This document shows, piece after piece, positions 52,412 through 60,323 of a DNA stretch of 64,000 nt (the stretch's first letter is position 1; each line of letters begins with the position of its first letter). The position numbers and the translations under genes are program-made. The notes below the pieces were generated by a model. That model searched no databases, was not told the origin of the DNA, and worked only from the letters and a program-made list of their open reading frames with translations. The DNA comes from SR-FBR-E99 sp963732365 (GTDB lineage: Bacteria > Bacteroidota > Bacteroidia > Bacteroidales > VadinHA17): NCBI GenBank assembly GCA_963732365.1, contig CAVSZC010000008.1, positions 1-64,000 of the forward strand, given 5' to 3'.

Positions 52412-52936
52412 ATGCCAGGGTTGAACAGGGACTTCTTTCTTGCCGATGCGGTGACGGTTGCGCGGTTGCTGCCGGGCATGGATATCGTTATTGCTGACGG
52501 CGGAAGCACCAAACGTTATATGATAAGGGAGACGGAAGCATACCTTGGCACCGGCGACAGGGCCTGCCATGCAAGCAAGGGGCGGACCCGCCGCACGGAG
52601 GTGATGTATATGCAGGGGGGGCATCTCTATGTCTATTTTGTCTACGGGATGCACTGGATGATGAATGTGGTTACCGGCCCGGCCGATGACCCTCAGGCTG
52701 TGCTCATAAGAGCTGCAGGACAGTTCACCGGCCCGGGCCGCGTGACGAAGGGAACAGGCCTCGACGGCTCGTTCAATGCTGAAGACATTGTCTCTTCCGG
52801 AAAGATATGGATTGAAGACCGGGGGCTCCGCCCTCATGTTACCTCAGGTCCGCGGGTGGGAATAGATTATGCAGGTGAACCATGGATCAGCAAGCCATGG
52901 CGTTTTATGATGACTGAACAAACAAAAATGATATGA
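52412..52936 (+). CDS. DNA-3-methyladenine glycosylase (AAG/MPG family)
   Basis: The 174-residue base-excision repair enzyme removes alkylated purines. The catalytic Glu (E42) and stacking Tyr (Y44) are in 'RETEAYLG', the partner His53 in 'ACHASKG', and 'GGHLYVYFVYGMHWMMNVV' and 'GPGRVTKGTGL' complete the fold. It is somewhat short at the C-terminus ('KPWRFMMTEQTKMI') but has every key residue. It overlaps the DUF2723 gene by 4 bp and follows guaD by 12 bp, so it is expressed with membrane and glycan genes. Confidence 0.92.
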   Translation: MPGLNRDFFLADAVTVARLLPGMDIVIADGGSTKRYMIRETEAYLGTGDRACHASKGRTRRTEVMYMQGGHLYVYFVYGMHWMMNVVTGPADDPQAVLIRAAGQFTGPGRVTKGTGLDGSFNAEDIVSSGKIWIEDRGLRPHVTSGPRVGIDYAGEPWISKPWRFMMTEQTKMI

Positions 52937-55900
52937 TAAAAGGATTCCGCTTCTGGAACAACATAGCCGGATGGTCAGTGTTCGCCATCTCGCTGTTGCT
53001 TTACCTTCTTACTATTGAACCTACAGCCAGTTTCTGGGACTGCGGGGAGTTTATCCTGTGCTCCTTCAGGCTCGAGGTGGGGCACCCTCCCGGGGCACCC
53101 TTCTTCATGCTCCTCGGCCGCTTTTTTTCTCTCTTCGCCGGGGCAGACACCTCCAGGGTGGCGATGATGGTAAACATGCTGTCAGCCTTTGCCAGCGCCT
53201 TCACCATACTTTTCCTCTTCTGGACCATCACCAGGCTTGTACGGCTGGCAACAGGTGATGATGTTCTCATTACCGGAGGAAAAGCAATAGCTGTCATTGC
53301 CTCCGGCGCTGTCGGCGCCCTGGCATACGCGTTTTCTGACACGTTCTGGTTTTCAGCCGTCGAGGGAGAGGTCTATGCCACCAGCTCACTCTTTACGGCC
53401 GCCGTCTTCTGGGCTATGCTGAGATGGTATGATGAAGCCGATGACCCTCACGCCAACAGATGGATCATCCTTATCGCCTATCTCATGGGATTGTCAATAG
53501 GTGTTCACCTGCTCAACCTTCTGGCACTGCCGGTACTTGTACTGCTTTACTATTTCAGGAAATACGAGGTCACACGAAAGGGGCTGACATATGCGGTGAT
53601 AATATCTTTTGCCCTCCTCGGAACCCTTAACTTTATTTTTATTCCCGGAGTGGCAAAGGCCGCGGGATGGTTTGAGCTTCTCCTGGTAAACATACTCGGG
53701 CTGCCCTATAACAGCGGCCTCTATTTATACCTGGTGCTCTTTGTCGGACTGCTGATATCCGGAATATGGTATTCGATAAAGACCAGTAAGATCATTCTCA
53801 ATTACGTCCTTACCGTTGTAGCAGTCCTGATGCTGGGTTACTCCTCCTTTGCAGTGATCATCATCAGGGCCAATGCCCATCCCCCGATGAACCAGAATGA
53901 TCCTTCTGATGTCTTCTCGTTCCTCTATTACCTTAACCGTACCCAGTATGGAAGGACCCCGCTTATCTACGGTCATTACTACTCAGCACCTGTGGTTGAT
54001 GTCGTGGATGAGGTGGCGGGTTACAATAAGAAGAACGGTAAATATGAACCTTACTATTATCCTGAATACGTATATGACAAGCGGTTCAACACCCTCTTCC
54101 CGCGGATGTACAGCTCTGACCCGGATCATATCAGGCAGTATGAACACTGGGGCCGCATTAAGGGCACCAAAGTCACATTAAGAAGGGGCGGAGAGAATGA
54201 GCAGGTCACCCTCCCCGGTTTCGGCGAGAACCTGCGCTTTTTCTTCAGGTACCAGGTGGGTTTCATGTATACGAGGTACTTCATGTGGAACTTTGCCGGA
54301 CGCCAGAATGATGCACAGGGTAACGGCAACGTTATTGACGGCAACTGGATCTCAGGCATCACGGCCATCGACAAGGCAAGGCTGGGAGACCAGGCGCTGC
54401 TGCCTGCGGATAACGTGAATAACCCTGCCCGGAACAGGTATTTCTTCCTCCCTCTGCTGGCAGGGCTGGCAGGCCTTTTCTGGCAATACCGCCGCGACAG
54501 AAAGGGGGTTTGGCTTGTTGCCCTCCTCTTCATCATGACCGGACTTGCGATAGTTGTCTACCTGAACCAGTATCCGAGTCAGCCGAGAGAGCGTGACTAT
54601 GCCTATGCAGGCTCATTCTATGCCTTTACGATATGGATCGGCATGGGAGTGATGCTTGTTTATGACCTGCTGAAGAAGCACACAGGTGAGCGTATCGCAG
54701 CTGCAGTCCCGGCAGTGCTGCTGACGGCAGCAGTGCCCGTGGTGATGCTTGTTCAGAATTATGACGACCACAACCGTTCTCACAGGTATACGGCGAGGGA
54801 TATTGCTTCCAACTACCTCAGTTCATGCGACGAGAATGCCATACTCCTGACGTACGGAGACAATGATTCATTTCCATTGTGGTATATCCAGGATGTGGAG
54901 GGTTTCCGCACTGATGTAAGGGTTGCAAACCTCAGCTATCTCCAGAGCGGATTCTATATCGAATCGATGAGCAGAAAGGCATTCGATTCCGATCCCCTTC
55001 CCTTTACCCTTCACTATGAAAAGTACGTCGAGGGTGAGCGTGTTCAGCTGCCCGTTGAGGCACTGGTGAAGGAGCCCTATAATATTAAGAAGGTGATGGA
55101 GTTTGCAGGGTCTGATGATCCTAAGGCCAAGGTCGACCTGTCAGGCCGGGGTGACTTTTACAATTTCATTCCTGTTAAGGAGTTCCTCATTGATGTTGAT
55201 TCGGCAAACGTCATCAGTACCGGAGCTGTGCGCCCTTATCATGCTGACAGGATAATCTCGCCGCTTATCTGGACTTTCAAGGGGACCATGGCCTCAAAGA
55301 ATGACCTTGCTGTCATGGACATCATGGCAGGAAACGACTGGAAGCGCCCGGTATATTACGCTGTGACCGCCCCGGGCTCAACATACATCGGGCTCGAAAA
55401 TTTCTTTGTCCTTGAGGGGATGGCCTACCGGGTAAGCCCTGTAAGAATAGACCGCCCGTCACCCGGAGAGACGGGCATGGTCGACACGGAAGAGATGTAC
55501 GAGAATATGATGAACAGGTTCAAATGGGGAAATGCAGAAAAAGAGGGGGTATATCTCGATGAGAACAACAGAAGGCTCTTTGATATTTTCAGGCGTCAGT
55601 TCGGAAGGCTGTCAAAAGCACTTGTCGCAGAAGGCGACACCGTAAGGGCAATCGCTGCAGCTGAAAAAGGAATTGGCATCGTCCCTCCTGAAAAGATGCC
55701 TTTTGACTATTACAGCATTGACCTCATTGAAGCGCTTGCCCTGGCAGGAAGAACAGATAAGGCCATGGAGATGTTTTCAGCCATCATAGACAACTCGGTC
55801 ATGTCGCTGAACTTTATTACCGGACTGCCGGAAGGAAAGATGTACGGACTTGATATTCACACCGGGCTTGCACTGCAGTCAATCTATGAGATATACAATG

Positions 55901-55986
55901 TGGCTGTCTCCCTGGGCATGACGGAGCTGTCAGACAGGGCTGCCGTGGAGCTTAACAGATTTTACGGCGAGGTGCCGGGAAGATGA
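52933..55986 (+). CDS. DUF2723 family (GT117-like) membrane protein
   Basis: The 1017-residue protein opens 'WSVFAISLLLYLLTIEPTAS' and continues 'FWDCGEFILCSFRLEVGHPP', the DUF2723 signature whose Asp-Glu pair sits in the first periplasmic loop, as in GT-C glycosyltransferases. About twelve helices fill 1-620. The remaining 400 residues form a soluble region with 'ENAILLTYGDNDSFPLWYIQ' and helical repeats at the C-terminus. Bacteroidota members are implicated in protein O-glycosylation of exported proteins. It is coupled by 4-bp overlaps to the glycosylase gene before it and the polysaccharide deacetylase after it. Confidence 0.88.
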   Translation: MIKGFRFWNNIAGWSVFAISLLLYLLTIEPTASFWDCGEFILCSFRLEVGHPPGAPFFMLLGRFFSLFAGADTSRVAMMVNMLSAFASAFTILFLFWTITRLVRLATGDDVLITGGKAIAVIASGAVGALAYAFSDTFWFSAVEGEVYATSSLFTAAVFWAMLRWYDEADDPHANRWIILIAYLMGLSIGVHLLNLLALPVLVLLYYFRKYEVTRKGLTYAVIISFALLGTLNFIFIPGVAKAAGWFELLLVNILGLPYNSGLYLYLVLFVGLLISGIWYSIKTSKIILNYVLTVVAVLMLGYSSFAVIIIRANAHPPMNQNDPSDVFSFLYYLNRTQYGRTPLIYGHYYSAPVVDVVDEVAGYNKKNGKYEPYYYPEYVYDKRFNTLFPRMYSSDPDHIRQYEHWGRIKGTKVTLRRGGENEQVTLPGFGENLRFFFRYQVGFMYTRYFMWNFAGRQNDAQGNGNVIDGNWISGITAIDKARLGDQALLPADNVNNPARNRYFFLPLLAGLAGLFWQYRRDRKGVWLVALLFIMTGLAIVVYLNQYPSQPRERDYAYAGSFYAFTIWIGMGVMLVYDLLKKHTGERIAAAVPAVLLTAAVPVVMLVQNYDDHNRSHRYTARDIASNYLSSCDENAILLTYGDNDSFPLWYIQDVEGFRTDVRVANLSYLQSGFYIESMSRKAFDSDPLPFTLHYEKYVEGERVQLPVEALVKEPYNIKKVMEFAGSDDPKAKVDLSGRGDFYNFIPVKEFLIDVDSANVISTGAVRPYHADRIISPLIWTFKGTMASKNDLAVMDIMAGNDWKRPVYYAVTAPGSTYIGLENFFVLEGMAYRVSPVRIDRPSPGETGMVDTEEMYENMMNRFKWGNAEKEGVYLDENNRRLFDIFRRQFGRLSKALVAEGDTVRAIAAAEKGIGIVPPEKMPFDYYSIDLIEALALAGRTDKAMEMFSAIIDNSVMSLNFITGLPEGKMYGLDIHTGLALQSIYEIYNVAVSLGMTELSDRAAVELNRFYGEVPGR

Positions 55987-56606
55987 TGAGGCAGTACGGA
56001 AAGCCTTTTCCCGCAAGGTTCATATATCCTGACGCACTCTTCAGGATGACTGGTTCGGAGAATAAGCTCTTCCTGACATTCGATGACGGTCCTGACCCGT
56101 CATCAACACCTGCCATACTTGACATACTGAAAGCCAGGAATGTAAAGGCAACCTTCTTTTGTACAGGGGAAAAAGTGCTGAAATATCCCGGTCTCTTCGC
56201 CCGCATTGCTGCGGAGGGACACACAATCGGCAATCATGGGTACAGCCACCTTAACGGTCTGAGCACAAGTGTCAGAACATATTGCTCTGACATCATGAAA
56301 GGAAAAGCAGTAACGCACAGTAATCTGTTCAGGCCGCCCTACGGGAGGATAAGGCGCAGGCAGTACAAGATCCTCGAAAGATCGATGAGGGTGGTATTCT
56401 GGGATATCATGCCCTATGATTTTGACAGGAAGCTGGATGCTGAGGCTTCGCTGTCAATTCTCAGGCGGAGGCTGCACCCCGGCTCGGTCATTGTGCTGCA
56501 TGATTCTCCCGGCACCCATGCAACTGCCTTTCTCGACAGGTTTCTTATGATATCGATGGAACAGGGATACCTTTTCGGCTCAATAGATGATAATTCCATG
56601 CCCTGA
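55983..56606 (+). CDS. polysaccharide deacetylase family protein (NodB fold)
   Basis: The 207-residue protein carries all five NodB motifs: 'TFDDGPDP' (D34, D35), 'GNHGYSHLNG' (zinc ligands H85, H89), 'RPPYGR', 'FWDIMPYDFD' and 'VIVLHDSP'. It has no signal peptide, so it is either cytoplasmic or held near the membrane. It should remove N- or O-acetyl groups from a sugar polymer or precursor. The 4-bp overlap with the DUF2723 gene suggests that both act on the same glycan. Confidence 0.92.
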   Translation: MMRQYGKPFPARFIYPDALFRMTGSENKLFLTFDDGPDPSSTPAILDILKARNVKATFFCTGEKVLKYPGLFARIAAEGHTIGNHGYSHLNGLSTSVRTYCSDIMKGKAVTHSNLFRPPYGRIRRRQYKILERSMRVVFWDIMPYDFDRKLDAEASLSILRRRLHPGSVIVLHDSPGTHATAFLDRFLMISMEQGYLFGSIDDNSMP

Positions 56607-56628
56607 TGAGTTATTTCATCTTAAATAC

Positions 56629-56636
56629 TATTTTTG
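56629..56636 (+). promoter_or_regulatory. -7 element (TATTTTTG) of purD
   Basis: TATTTTTG fits TAnnTTTG 23 bp before ATG 56659, leader about 16 nt, in the 52-bp gap after the deacetylase gene. It suggests that purD has its own promoter. Confidence 0.5.
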
Positions 56637-56658
56637 AGTTGGGAACGAAAACCAGACA

Positions 56659-57942
56659 ATGAATATTCTTATTCTCGGATCAGGAGGGCGTGAACACGCT
56701 CTCACATGGAAGCTGGCTCAGAGTGGCAGGCCGCTGAGGTTATATGTGGCACCGGGAAATCCCGGGACGGCTGCCATGGCTGTCAATCTGCCTGTTGATC
56801 CGCTTGATTTCGTGGCAGTAAAAGAAGCGGTGACAGGCAACAGCATTGATATGGTTGTTGTCGGTCCGGAAGCCCCCCTGGTTGAGGGTATACGCGACTT
56901 TTTCTCAGCTGATGCACAGCTGGCTGATGTGCCCGTGATAGGGCCGTGCCGCAGGGGCGCACTGCTTGAGGGCAGCAAGGACTTTGCCAAGGCCTTCATG
57001 CAGCGTCATGACATACCGACAGCCAGGTACCGAACCTTTTCATCAGAGAACAGTGATGAGGCTCCTTCGTTCCTTAAAACCCTCGGGCCACCTTATGTAC
57101 TTAAGGCAGACGGACTTGCCGCAGGTAAAGGAGTTCTTATACTGAATGATTACAACGAAGCGGTCAGTGAACTGAGTGCCATGCTCGCCGGACGGTTCGG
57201 AAAGGCAGGCAGCAGGGTTGTCATCGAAGAGTATCTTGCAGGAATAGAATTGTCAGCATTTGTCATAACCGACGGTGTGTCATATAAAATCCTGCCTGAA
57301 GCAAAAGATTATAAACGTATTGGTGAAGGTGACACCGGTAAGAACACCGGCGGCATGGGAGCCGTGTCACCTGTCTCTTTTGCCACCCCGGAGTTTATGA
57401 AGAAGGTGGAGCAGAAGATCATAATACCCACAATTGACGGGCTCAGACAGGAGGGGATAGACTACAAGGGTTTTATCTTCTTCGGGCTTATGAATGTCAG
57501 GGGAGAACCGTACGTTATCGAGTACAATGCGCGTCTTGGCGACCCCGAGACTGAGGTTATTATGCCGCGCATTGAAAGCGATCTGTTCGACCTTCTCGAA
57601 GGGGTGGCTGAAGGAAATCTTGACAAACGGCGTCTGGTGACCCGCACTGACACCGCAGTGACGGTGATGATGGTCTCCGGAGGATATCCTGATGCCTTCA
57701 GCAAGGGATTTCCAATTTCCGGCACTGACCAGGTGACGGAGAGTATTGTTTATCATGCCGGAACAAAAGAAAGTGACGGCCGGCTTGTGACTTCAGGCGG
57801 ACGGGTATTGGCAGTCACCTCCCTTGGCAGGACAATGGAAGAGGCTCTGGAAAAGAGCTACAGGAGTGTTTCGAAGATCCGCTTTGATGGGGTCTGCTAC
57901 AGGAAAGATATCGGATTCGATCTGAAAACCGCTGCCAGATGA
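56659..57942 (+). CDS. purD: phosphoribosylamine--glycine ligase
   Basis: The 427-residue ATP-grasp enzyme joins phosphoribosylamine and glycine in purine synthesis. It shows 'MNILILGSGGREHALTWKLA', 'VVGPEAPLVEGI', 'YVLKADGLAAGKGVLI', 'VIEEYLAGIELSAFVITDG', 'DYKRIGEGDTGKNTGGMGAV' and 'EYNARLGDPETEVIMPRI'. Usual length. Its stop overlaps the start of the following membrane protein gene by 4 bp. Confidence 0.97.
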   Translation: MNILILGSGGREHALTWKLAQSGRPLRLYVAPGNPGTAAMAVNLPVDPLDFVAVKEAVTGNSIDMVVVGPEAPLVEGIRDFFSADAQLADVPVIGPCRRGALLEGSKDFAKAFMQRHDIPTARYRTFSSENSDEAPSFLKTLGPPYVLKADGLAAGKGVLILNDYNEAVSELSAMLAGRFGKAGSRVVIEEYLAGIELSAFVITDGVSYKILPEAKDYKRIGEGDTGKNTGGMGAVSPVSFATPEFMKKVEQKIIIPTIDGLRQEGIDYKGFIFFGLMNVRGEPYVIEYNARLGDPETEVIMPRIESDLFDLLEGVAEGNLDKRRLVTRTDTAVTVMMVSGGYPDAFSKGFPISGTDQVTESIVYHAGTKESDGRLVTSGGRVLAVTSLGRTMEEALEKSYRSVSKIRFDGVCYRKDIGFDLKTAAR

Positions 57943-58925
57943 TAAAGTTCTTCAGGGGCACAGGCATCGGTCCGTTGTTATTGCTGACGGTAATAACCGG
58001 TGCGCTGTGGGCAGAATATTTTATTGATCCTCCAGGGATCATGGCTCCTGCCGCTGACACGGTCATGCCATTGTGGAATATTATTCTCACCTTCCTTTCA
58101 GACTCTCCTCTTGCTGCTGTCTTTGCCTCGCTGTCAGTAATGCTGCTTCTGGTAATTATCATAGTACGGTTCAACACCACACTTTTCTTTATTTCTCGCC
58201 GTACCTACCTGCCTGCATTGTTCTACATAATGTTTTACGCGGTCTTTCCGGGCGAGATGGTGCTTAATCCATGTCTTTTCGCAGCCCTGTTTGTCACGAT
58301 AGGCCTGTGGCGCATGATGGCTGCCTACAGGATGAACGGTATCGCATACAACCTGTTCGATGCTGCCCTGATAATATCATTCGGAGGCATATTGTATGCC
58401 GGGGCAATCTGGTTTGTGCTGTTGGCGATAATAGGGTTACTGATTCTCAGGTCGCCTGACCTCCGGGAGATAACCATTACCATTTTCGGAGCCCTCCTGC
58501 CCTGGTTGGTACTGTATGCAGTGTGGTATCTTACAGGCAGGGAACTTTCCGACCTTACGGCGATAATAGGGAATAACCTTTTTGAAGAGTCTGCTTCGGT
58601 TTACTGGAGCCGCACTCTGATTATTCTCCTGATAGTTATTGCACTCTGGTTGCTTCAGGCTCTTGGCGCTCTGCTCACTGAGCTGCCGTCAAAAAAGATC
58701 AGGTCACGAAAGATATTTACTCTTCTGCTCTGGATGATGATACTCAGTGCAGTAGTGTTCCTGCTGATTCCGGGAGTATCTGTCGAGCTTATGGCTCTGG
58801 CAGCCATGCCGTTAGCTTATGTAATGTCAAACTACTGCGCATTCACCAAGCGCGTTGTAACTACAGAGATATTCTTCTGGCTGGTTGCGGTGATGATAGT
58901 TATCTCGCGGATGTGGCCTTACTGA
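57939..58925 (+). CDS. polytopic membrane protein of unknown function (DUF6427-like)
   Basis: The 328-residue protein begins 'MIKFFRGTGIGPLLLLTVIT' and has about nine hydrophobic helices with short loops and no soluble domain. 'RRTYLPALFYIMFYAVFPG' and 'ILRSPDLREITITIFGALLP' resemble a Bacteroidota-specific membrane family often found next to purD. The function is unknown. The last helix ends 'VMIVISRMWPY'. The stop at 58925 is directly followed by the convergent gene's stop. Confidence 0.7.
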   Translation: MIKFFRGTGIGPLLLLTVITGALWAEYFIDPPGIMAPAADTVMPLWNIILTFLSDSPLAAVFASLSVMLLLVIIIVRFNTTLFFISRRTYLPALFYIMFYAVFPGEMVLNPCLFAALFVTIGLWRMMAAYRMNGIAYNLFDAALIISFGGILYAGAIWFVLLAIIGLLILRSPDLREITITIFGALLPWLVLYAVWYLTGRELSDLTAIIGNNLFEESASVYWSRTLIILLIVIALWLLQALGALLTELPSKKIRSRKIFTLLLWMMILSAVVFLLIPGVSVELMALAAMPLAYVMSNYCAFTKRVVTTEIFFWLVAVMIVISRMWPY

Positions 58926-59366
58926 TTATTTGATAAGTGATACCACTCCCACACCTGAACCCTGTGCCCCCGCGACAAAACCAAACCAGAGGTTATAAAG
59001 CCCTGTCTTGTTGCATACAAAGTCAACAGTGGTATAATTCTTTCCGGTGCTTTTATTGAATGATGAAATCAGCTCTTTCCCCTGGTCATAGATTGTAATA
59101 AAGAGGTCTCCTGTTGAACCGGGGGCATTGCAGAGTGAGAACCTGTATTTCATGTTCTTCATAAGGTACATATTCGCCTTATGCACCGGTGCTGCAATGC
59201 CGGTTTCTGCTTTCGGCAGCTGAATCCTGAAGTCTTTCAGATAGGTTGTGTTTGCACCGGCAGCCATGACACAACCGCTCACAAGATCATCTGTGGAAGG
59301 CTGACTTCTGAGAACAGCCGGCAAAAGTACAAGTGACAACGAAAGAATGAAAATCCTGAGCTTCAT
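58926..59366 (-). CDS. exported protein of unknown function
   Basis: The 146-residue protein has a Sec signal peptide (about 1-21, ending 'VLRSQ'). A small strand-rich domain follows with 'RFSLCNAPGSTGDLFITIYD', 'GKNYTTVDFVCNKTGLYNLW' and 'VGVVSLIK'. Four Cys in the mature region may pair. The pattern recalls small beta-sandwich periplasmic domains, but I recognise no family. A GTG at 59375 could add three residues; ATG 59366 is preferred. It begins 1 bp from the end of the upstream lipoprotein gene (59368-60285), so the two are one transcript. Confidence 0.65.
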   Translation of the reverse strand: MKLRIFILSLSLVLLPAVLRSQPSTDDLVSGCVMAAGANTTYLKDFRIQLPKAETGIAAPVHKANMYLMKNMKYRFSLCNAPGSTGDLFITIYDQGKELISSFNKSTGKNYTTVDFVCNKTGLYNLWFGFVAGAQGSGVGVVSLIK

Positions 59367-59367
59367 C

Positions 59368-60285
59368 TTATACACCTGATATTAGTTTGTTTCTGACCTC
59401 TTCTGATAACGCTGCTATTACTGCAAGCTGTTCGTCAGTCATCTCAACATTGCTCTGCTCATGTTGTATCATCACCAGCCGCCCGTCCTGTTCAACGGTT
59501 TCCGGTTCGCCCAGCTTATAGGTGATGTTCACATCTCTGTAGGCAGCACTGATCACTTCCATCATCTCAACCAGGGCGGTGTATTCTTTGCTGCTGTTTC
59601 TGTAGGGGCGAAGCAGCATCAGAAGATCATTCAGGATTATTTTCTGTTCGCCGATGCGGCCTCTGAGTATTTTATCCGGGTGGTCCGAGACCACCTGTGT
59701 AGCCAGGTACTGACCCTCTATCCATACCCCTGCTATCATAAGGGCTGATATTGAACCGCGTCCGTTATCCCTTAGGTATTCATCAATCTTGTTATATGAA
59801 CTGACTGACAGGAAGAGGAGCGAATCAAGGTTGCTGTTATTTATAGAAAGTTGTTTAAGCGTCTCGAAGTCAAAGTATTGTCCAACACGGAGGCCGTCTG
59901 CAAGGGTTTTAATGGTTGTCAGCACATCAATTGAATTGCCTGTCTTCCCGTACATGTTGAGATAGCCGAGGTCAGCACCGTAGATGCCAAGCATGATGGC
60001 CTTGCCGAAGTTGGTTGAGAGCTTGTCAGCTCCCTGTGTGGGAGCAAGATAGCCGGCGGAGAAAGGGACCTCCATTGCCTGGAGGATAGCTGCTATCTCG
60101 ACGGGTGAGGCCATATTCTGAACTATGTCGGCGAGCGCTTCGTCACTCAGCGCCTCAGCCTCTCCGGCGGGTACCGAGTCAGCAATGGGAAACTGCATCT
60201 TGACCTGCCTCGTCGCACTGTTCCTGCACGAACAGACAGAAACAACCAGTAAAACTGCAATAAGCTTAAATATGGTTCCTTTCAT
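59368..60285 (-). CDS. lipoprotein of unknown function
   Basis: The 305-residue protein has a lipoprotein signal peptide ending 'VSVCSC'. The mature part is soluble and mostly helical, with 'NFGKAIMLGIYGADLGYLNM', 'YFDFETLKQLSINNSNLDSL' and 'ALMIAGVWIEGQYLATQVVS'. I know no function. A TACATTTG element 20 bp upstream suggests its own promoter. Together with the following exported protein and the large ABC transporter upstream it may form an envelope system, but this is inference from position only. Confidence 0.72.
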   Translation of the reverse strand: MKGTIFKLIAVLLVVSVCSCRNSATRQVKMQFPIADSVPAGEAEALSDEALADIVQNMASPVEIAAILQAMEVPFSAGYLAPTQGADKLSTNFGKAIMLGIYGADLGYLNMYGKTGNSIDVLTTIKTLADGLRVGQYFDFETLKQLSINNSNLDSLLFLSVSSYNKIDEYLRDNGRGSISALMIAGVWIEGQYLATQVVSDHPDKILRGRIGEQKIILNDLLMLLRPYRNSSKEYTALVEMMEVISAAYRDVNITYKLGEPETVEQDGRLVMIQHEQSNVEMTDEQLAVIAALSEEVRNKLISGV

Positions 60286-60305
60286 CAGAAAGCAATGTTA
60301 ATATA

Positions 60306-60313
60306 CAAATGTA
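60306..60313 (-). promoter_or_regulatory. -7 element (TACATTTG) of the unknown lipoprotein gene
   Basis: Minus-strand TACATTTG fits TAnnTTTG in the 38-bp gap after the ABC transporter gene; the leader would be about 14 nt. Confidence 0.5.
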
Positions 60314-60323
60314 AGAAAAATGG

